From Anomaloglossus baeobatrachus (taxonomy: Eukaryota; Chordata; Amphibia; Anura; Aromobatidae): a stretch of 64,000 bases of DNA. The stretch spans positions 393,387,878-393,451,877 of the forward strand of contig NC_134354.1 in assembly GCF_048569485.1 (NCBI RefSeq), read 5' to 3'. Made by a program: the position numbers and the translations under genes. Position 1 is the first letter of the stretch; every line of letters begins with the position of its first letter. The notes beneath the pieces were generated by a model that saw only the letters and a list, made by a program, of their open reading frames with translations, did not search any database and was not told the origin of the DNA. Shown here piece by piece: positions 57,701 through 64,000 of the stretch.

Positions 57701-60700
57701 GTCCCACTAATGCCAAGCTATTTGCAGCACCACTGCATTGCATACTGAAACTCATTTTTACTAAGCCATTATACTAGCAAACACTGAGGAAACTTAGTGG
57801 CATCCTAAAAGTGGCTGTTGGACTTCATTATTGTCCCACTGGTGCAACGCTATTTGCAGCACCACTGCATTGCACACTCAAACTCATTTTTACTAAGCTA
57901 TTATACTAGCAAACACTGAGGAAACTTAGTGGCATCCTAAACGTGGCTGTAGGACTTCCATTTGTGTCCCACTAGTGCAAATCTATTTGCAGCACCTCTG
58001 CATTGCACACTCAAACTCATTGTTACTAAGCCATTATACTAGCAAACACTGAGGAAACTTAGTGGCATCCTAAAAGTGGCTGTTGGACTTCCATTAGTGT
58101 CCCACTAGTGCAAATCTTTTTGCAGCACCACTGCATTGCACACTCAAACTCATTTTTACTAAGCCATTATACTAGCAAACACTGAGGAAACTTAGTGGCA
58201 TCCTAAAAGTGGCTGTTGTACTCCATTTGTGTCCCACTAATGCCAAGCTATTTGCAGCACCACTGCATTGCATACTGAAACTCATTTTTACTAAGCCATT
58301 ATACTAGCAAACACTGAGGAAACTTAGTGGCATCCTAAAAGTGGCTGTTGGACTTCATTATTGTCCCACTGGTGCAACGCTATTTGCAGCACCACTGCAT
58401 TGCACACTCAAACTCATTTTTACTAAGCTATTATACTAGCAAACACTGAGGAAACTTAGTGGCATCCTAAACGCGGCTGTAGGACTTGCATTGCACACTC
58501 AAGCTCATTGTTACTAAGCCATTATACTAGCAAACACTGAGGAAACTTAGTGGCATCCTAAACGTGGCTGTAGGACTTCCATTTGTGTCCCACTAGTGCA
58601 AATCTATTTGCAGCACCTCTGCATTGCACACTCAAACTCATTGTTACTAAGCCATTATACTAGCAAACACTGAGGAAACTTAGTGGCATCCTAAAAGTGG
58701 CTGTTGTACTCCATTTGTGTCCCACTGGTGCCAAGCTATTTGCAGCACCACTGCATTGCATACTGAAACTCATTTTTACTAAGCCATTATACTAGCAAAC
58801 ACTGAGGAAACTTAGTGGCATCCTAAAAGTGGCTGTTGGACTTCATTATTGTCCCACTGGTGCAACGCTATTTGCAGCACCACTGCATTGCACACTCAAA
58901 CTCATTTTTACTAAGCTATTATACTAGCAAACACTGAGGAAACTTAGTGGCATCCTAAACGTGGCTGTAGGACTTCCATTTGTGTCCCACTAGCGCAAAT
59001 CTATTTGCAGCACCTCTGCATTGCACACTCAAACTCATTGTTACTAAGCCATTATACTAGCAAACACTGAGGAAACTTAGTGGCATCCTAAAAGTGGCTG
59101 TTGGACTTCCATTAGTGTCCGACTAGTGCAAATCTATTTGCAGCACCACTGCATTGCAAACTCAAACTCATTTTTACTAAGCCATTATACTAGCAAACAC
59201 TGAGGAAACTTAGTGGCATCCTAAAAGTGGCTGATGGACTTCCATTAGTGTCCCACTAGTGCAAATCTATTTGTAGCACCTCTGCATTGCACACTCAAGC
59301 TCATTGTTACTAAGCCATTATACTAGCAAACACTGAGGAAACTTAGTGGCATCCTAAAAGTGGCTGTTGTACTCCATTTGTGTCCCACTGGTGCCAAGCT
59401 ATTTGCAGCACCACTGCATTGCATACTGAAACTCATTTTTACTAAGCCATTATACTAGCAAACACTGAGGAAACTTAGTGGCATCCTAAAAGTGGCTGTT
59501 GGACTTCATTATTGTCCCACTGGTGCAACGCTATTTGCAGCACCACTGCATAGCACACTCAAACTCATTTTTACTAAGCTATTATACTAGCAAACACTGA
59601 GGACACTTAGTGGCATCCTAAACGTGGCTGTAGGACTTCCATTTGTGTCCCACTAGTGCAAATCTATTTGCAGCACCTCTGCATTGCACACTCAAACTCA
59701 TTGTTACTAAGCCATTATACTAGCAAACACTGAGGAAACTTAGTGGCATCCTAAAAGTGGCTGTTGGACTTCCATTAGTGTCCCACTAGTGCAAATCTTT
59801 TTGCAGCACCACTGCATTGCACACTCAAACTCATTTTTACTAAGCCATTATACTAGCAAACACTGAGGAAACTTAGTGGAACCCTAAAAGTGGCTGTTGG
59901 ACTTCCATTAGTGTCCCACTAGTGCAGATCTATTTGTAGCACCTCTGCATTGCACACTCAAGCTCATTGTTACTAAGCCATTTTACTAGCAAACACTGAG
60001 GAAACTTAGTGGCATCCTAAAAGTGTCTGTTGTACTCCATTTGTGTCCCACTAATGCCAAGCTATTTGCAGCACCACTGCATTGCATACTGAAACTCATT
60101 TTTACTAAGCCATTATACTAGCAAACACTGAGGAAACTTAGTGGCATCCTAAAAGTGGCTGTTGGACTTAATTATTGTCCCACTGGTGCAACGCTATTTG
60201 CAGCACCACTGCATTGCACACTCAAACTCATTTTTACTAAGCTATTATACTAGCAAACACTGAGGAAACTTAGTGGCATCCTAAACGCGGCTGTAGGACT
60301 TGCATTGCACACTCAAGCTCATTGTTACTAAGCCATTATACTAGCAAACACTGAGGAAACTTAGTGGCATCCTAAAAGTGGCTGTTGTACTCCATTTGTG
60401 TCCCACTGGTGCCAAGCTATTTGCAGCACCACTGCATTGCATACTGAAACTCATTTTTACTAAGCCATTATACTAGCAAACACTGAGGAAACTTAGTGGC
60501 ATCCTAAAAGTGGCTGTTGGACTTCATTATTGTCCCACTGGTGCAACACTATTTGCAGCACCACTGCATTGCACACTCAAACTCATTTTTACTAAGCTAT
60601 TATACTAGCAAACACTGAGGACACTTAGTGGCATCCTAAACGTGGCTGTAGGACTTCCATTTGTGTCCCACTAGTGCAAATCTATTTGCAGCACCTCTGC

Positions 60701-63700
60701 ATTGCACACTCAAACTCATTGTTACTAAGCCATTATACTAGCAAACACTGAGGAAACTTAGTGGCATCCTAAAAGTGGCTGTTGGACTTCCATTAGTGTC
60801 CGACTAGTGCAAATCTATTTGCAGCACCACTGCATTGCACACTCAAACTCATTTTTACTAAGCCATTATACTAGCAAACACTGAGGAAACTTAGTGGCAT
60901 CCTAAAAGTGGCTGATGGACTTCCATTAGTGTCCCACTAGTGCAAATCTATTTGTAGCACCTCTGCATTGCACACTCAAGCTCATTGTTACTAAGCCATT
61001 ATACTAGCAAACACTGAGGAAACTTAGTGGCATCCTAAAAGTGGCTGTTGTACTCCATTTGTGTCCCACTGGTGCCAAGCTATTTGCAGCACCACTGCAT
61101 TGCATACTGAAACTCATTTTTACTAAGCCATTATACTAGCAAACACTGAGGAAACTTAGTGGCATCCTAAAAGTGGCTGTTGGACTTCATTATTGTCCCA
61201 CTGGTGCAACGCTATTTGCAGCAGCACTGCATTGCACACTGAAACTCATTTTTACTAAGCTATTATACTAGCAAACACTGAGGAAACTTAGTGGCATCCT
61301 AAACGTGGCTGTAGGACTTGCATTGCACACTCAAACTCAATTTTACTAAGCCATTATACTAGCAAACACTGAGGAGACTTAGTGGCATCCTAAACGTGGC
61401 TATTGGACTTCCATTTGTGTCCCACTAGTGCAAATCTATTTGCAGCACCTCTGCATTGCACACTCAAACTCATTGTTACTAAGCTATTATACTAGCAAAC
61501 ACTGAGGAAACTTAGTGGCATCCTAAAAGTGGCTGTTGGACTTCCATTAGAGTCCCACTAGTGCAAATCTTTTTGCAGCACCACTGCATTGCACACTCAA
61601 ACTCATTTTTACTAAGCCATTATACTAGCAAACACTGAGGAAACTTAGTGGCACCCTAAAAGTGGCTGTTGGACTTCCATTAGTGTCCCACTAGTGCAAA
61701 TCTATTTGTAGCACCTCTGCATTGCACACTCAAGCTCATTGTTACTAAGCCATTATACTAGCAAACACTGAGGAAACTTAGTGGCATCCTAAAAGTGGCT
61801 GTTGTACTCCATTTGTGTCCCACTGGTGCCAAGCTATTTGCAGCACCACTGCATTGCATACTGAAACTCATTTTTACTAAGCCATTATACTAGCAAACAC
61901 TGAGGAAACTTAGTGGCATCCTAAAAGTGGCTGTTGGACTTCATTGTTGTCCCACTGGTGCAACGCTATTTGCAGCACCACTGCATTGCACACTCAAACT
62001 TCTTTTTACTAAGCTAGTATACTAGCAAACACTGAGGAAACTTAGTGGCATCCTAAACGTGGCTGTAGGACTTCCATTTGTGTCCCACTAGCGCAAATCT
62101 ATATGCAGCACCTCTGCATTGCACACTCAAACTCATTGTTACTAAGCCATTATACTAGCAAACACTGAGGAAACTTAGTGGCATCCTAAAAGTGGCTGAT
62201 GGACTTCCATTAGTGTCCCACTAGTGCAAATCTATTTGTAGCACCTCTGCATTGCACACTCAAGCTCATTGTTACCAAGCCATTATACTAGCAAACACTG
62301 AGGAAACTTAGTGGCATCCTAAAAGTGGCTGTTGTACTCCATTTGTGTCCCACTGGTGCCCAGCTATTTGCAGCACCACTGCATTGCATACTGAAACTCA
62401 TTTTTACTAAGCTATTATAATAGCAAACACTGAGGAAACTTAGTGGCATCCTAAAAGTGGCTGTTGGACTTCCATTAGTGTCCCACTAGTGCAAATCTAT
62501 TTGCAGCACCACTGCATTGCACACTCAAACTCATTTTTACTAAGCCATTATACTAGGAAACACTGAGGAAACTTAGTGGCACCCTAAAAGTGCCTGTTGT
62601 ACTCCATTTGTGTCCCACTGGTGCCAAGCTATTTGCAGCACCACTGCATTGCATACTGAAACTCATTTTTACTAAGCCATTATACTAGCAAACACAGAGG
62701 AAACTTAGTGGCATCCTAAAAGTGGCTGTTGGACTTCATTATTGTCCCACTGGTGCAACGATATTTGCAGCACCACTGCATTGCACACTCAAACCCATTT
62801 TTACTAAGCTTTTATACTAGCAAACACTGAGGAAACTTAGTGGCATCCTAAACGCGGCTGTAGGACTTGCATTGCACACTCAAACTCATTTTTACTAAGC
62901 TATTATACTAGCAAACACTGAGGAGACTTAGTGGCATCCTAAACGTGGCTGTAGGACTTCCATTTGTGTCCCACTAGTGCAAATCTATTTGCAGCACCAC
63001 TGCATTGCACACTAAAACTCATTTTTACTAAGCTATCATACTAGCAAACACTGAGGACACTTAGTGGCATCCTAAACGTGGCTGTAGAACTTCCATTTGT
63101 GTCCCACTAGTGCAAATCTATTTGCAGCACCTCTGCATTGCACACTCAAACTCATTGTTACTAAGCCATTATACTAGCAAACACTGAGGAAACTTAGTGG
63201 CATCCTAAAAGTAGCTGTTGGACTTCCATTAGTGTCCGACTAGTGCAAATCTATTTGCAGCACCACTGCATTGCACACTCAAACTCATTTTTACTAAGCC
63301 ATTATACTAGCAAACACTGAGGAAACTTAGTGGCATCCTAAAAGTGGCTGTTGGACTTCCATTAGTGTCCCACTAGTGCAAATCTATTTGTAGCACCTCT
63401 GCATTGCACACTCAAGCTCATTGTTACTAAGCCATTATACTAGCAAACACTGAGGAAACTTAGTGGCATCCTAAAAGTGGCTGTTGTACTCCATTTGTGT
63501 CCCACTGGTGCCAAGCTATTTGCAGCACCACTGCATTGCATACTGAAACTCATTTTTACTAAGCCATTATACTAGCAAACACTGAGGAAACTTAGTGGCA
63601 TCCTAAAAGTGGCTGTTGGACTTCATTATTGTCCCACTGGTGCAACGCTATTTGCAGCACCACTGCATTGCACACTCAAACTCATTTTTACTAAGCTATT

Positions 63701-64000
63701 ATACTAGCAAACACTGAGGACACTTAGTGGCATCCTAAACGTGGCTGTAGAACTTCCATTTGTGTCCCACTAGTGCAAATCTATTTGCAGCACCTCTGCA
63801 TTGCACACTCAAACTCATTGTTACTAAGCCATTATACTAGCAAACACTGAGGAAACTTAGTGGCATCCTAAAAGTGGCTGTTGGACTTCCATTAGTGTCC
63901 CACTAGTGCAAATCTATTTGCAGCACCACTGCATTGCACACACAAACTCATTTTTACTAAGCCATTATACTAGCAAACACTGAGGAAACTTAGTGGCACC
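42701..64000 (+). repeat. Satellite array, 132-133-bp monomer, with higher-order repeats
   Basis: ACTAGCAAACACTGAGGAAA recurs every 132 or 133 bp (for example 42735, 42867, 42999, 43132, 43265, 43398, 43530, 43662, 43795). The array runs for more than 21 kb and off the window, giving roughly 160 monomers. Several monomer types alternate, told apart by GTTGTACTCC, GTTGGACTTCATTATTG, GTAGGACTTCCATTTG and GATGGACTTCCATTAG. A short 91-bp monomer (CGCGGCTGTAGGACTTGCAT) marks higher-order blocks at about 44361, 45909, 47458, 49404, 51085, 52766, 54447, 56261, 58472, 60286 and 62853. It is the same family as 13441-17640 in the other orientation, with no coding capacity. Confidence 0.96.

Noticed and set aside
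13441-64000. CRISPR-like direct repeats
   Set aside because: Units are contiguous satellites without unique spacers, in a vertebrate-type sequence.

Overview
The window looks like repeat-dominated nuclear DNA of a vertebrate with a large genome, most likely a frog or other amphibian. This rests on the element mix: a Penelope-like element with a GIY-YIG domain, several hAT-type elements with TAGAGATGAG termini, a Tc1/mariner relic, a Harbinger-type MITE, a non-LTR retrotransposon relic and a large ~132-bp satellite. The species cannot be fixed from sequence alone. I found no convincing host gene; one possible terminal exon near 35.4 kb is listed with low confidence. There are no rRNA or tRNA genes, CRISPR arrays or bacterial features.

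Layout. 1-8964: a young Penelope-like element (PLE), with an inverted partial copy (1-1947), an upstream pLTR (1948-3542), an N-terminal coding region, a long open RT/GIY-YIG frame (4653-6635) and a downstream pLTR (7372-8964). It sits in a hAT transposon whose C-terminal block resumes at 8965. 9300-12960: scrambled hAT pieces, first on the + strand and then inverted. 12961-18427: a satellite-bearing element in reverse orientation, with 20 copies of a 136-bp unit, about ten copies of a 138-bp unit, then a terminal module ending in ...CTCTA. 18428-21770: mostly unassigned DNA with two degraded minisatellites.

21770-34920: one TG-rich minisatellite tract broken by nested insertions. These are a 6.4-kb composite flanked by a 14-bp target duplication (22025-28455; it contains the Tc1 relic, two CT tracts, a tandem duplication, a palindrome and a hAT end), an unidentified segment (about 28884-29783), a hAT-type element with a perfect 8-bp duplication (30095-33482) and a solo LTR with a 4-bp duplication (33575-34789).

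34921-41904: low-feature DNA, a 640-bp Harbinger-type MITE with TTA duplication, a dispersed A/T-rich repeat split by a TIR-type insertion, and a minus-strand LINE reverse transcriptase relic. 41905-64000: a second satellite-bearing element in forward orientation, cutting into the LINE relic. Its ~132-133-bp array exceeds 21 kb, runs off the window, and shows higher-order structure marked by a recurrent 91-bp short monomer.

The most notable theme is that two satellite arrays of one family, in opposite orientation and 24 kb apart, each lie behind the same transposon-like end module. This suggests that a hAT-like element carried and amplified the satellite.
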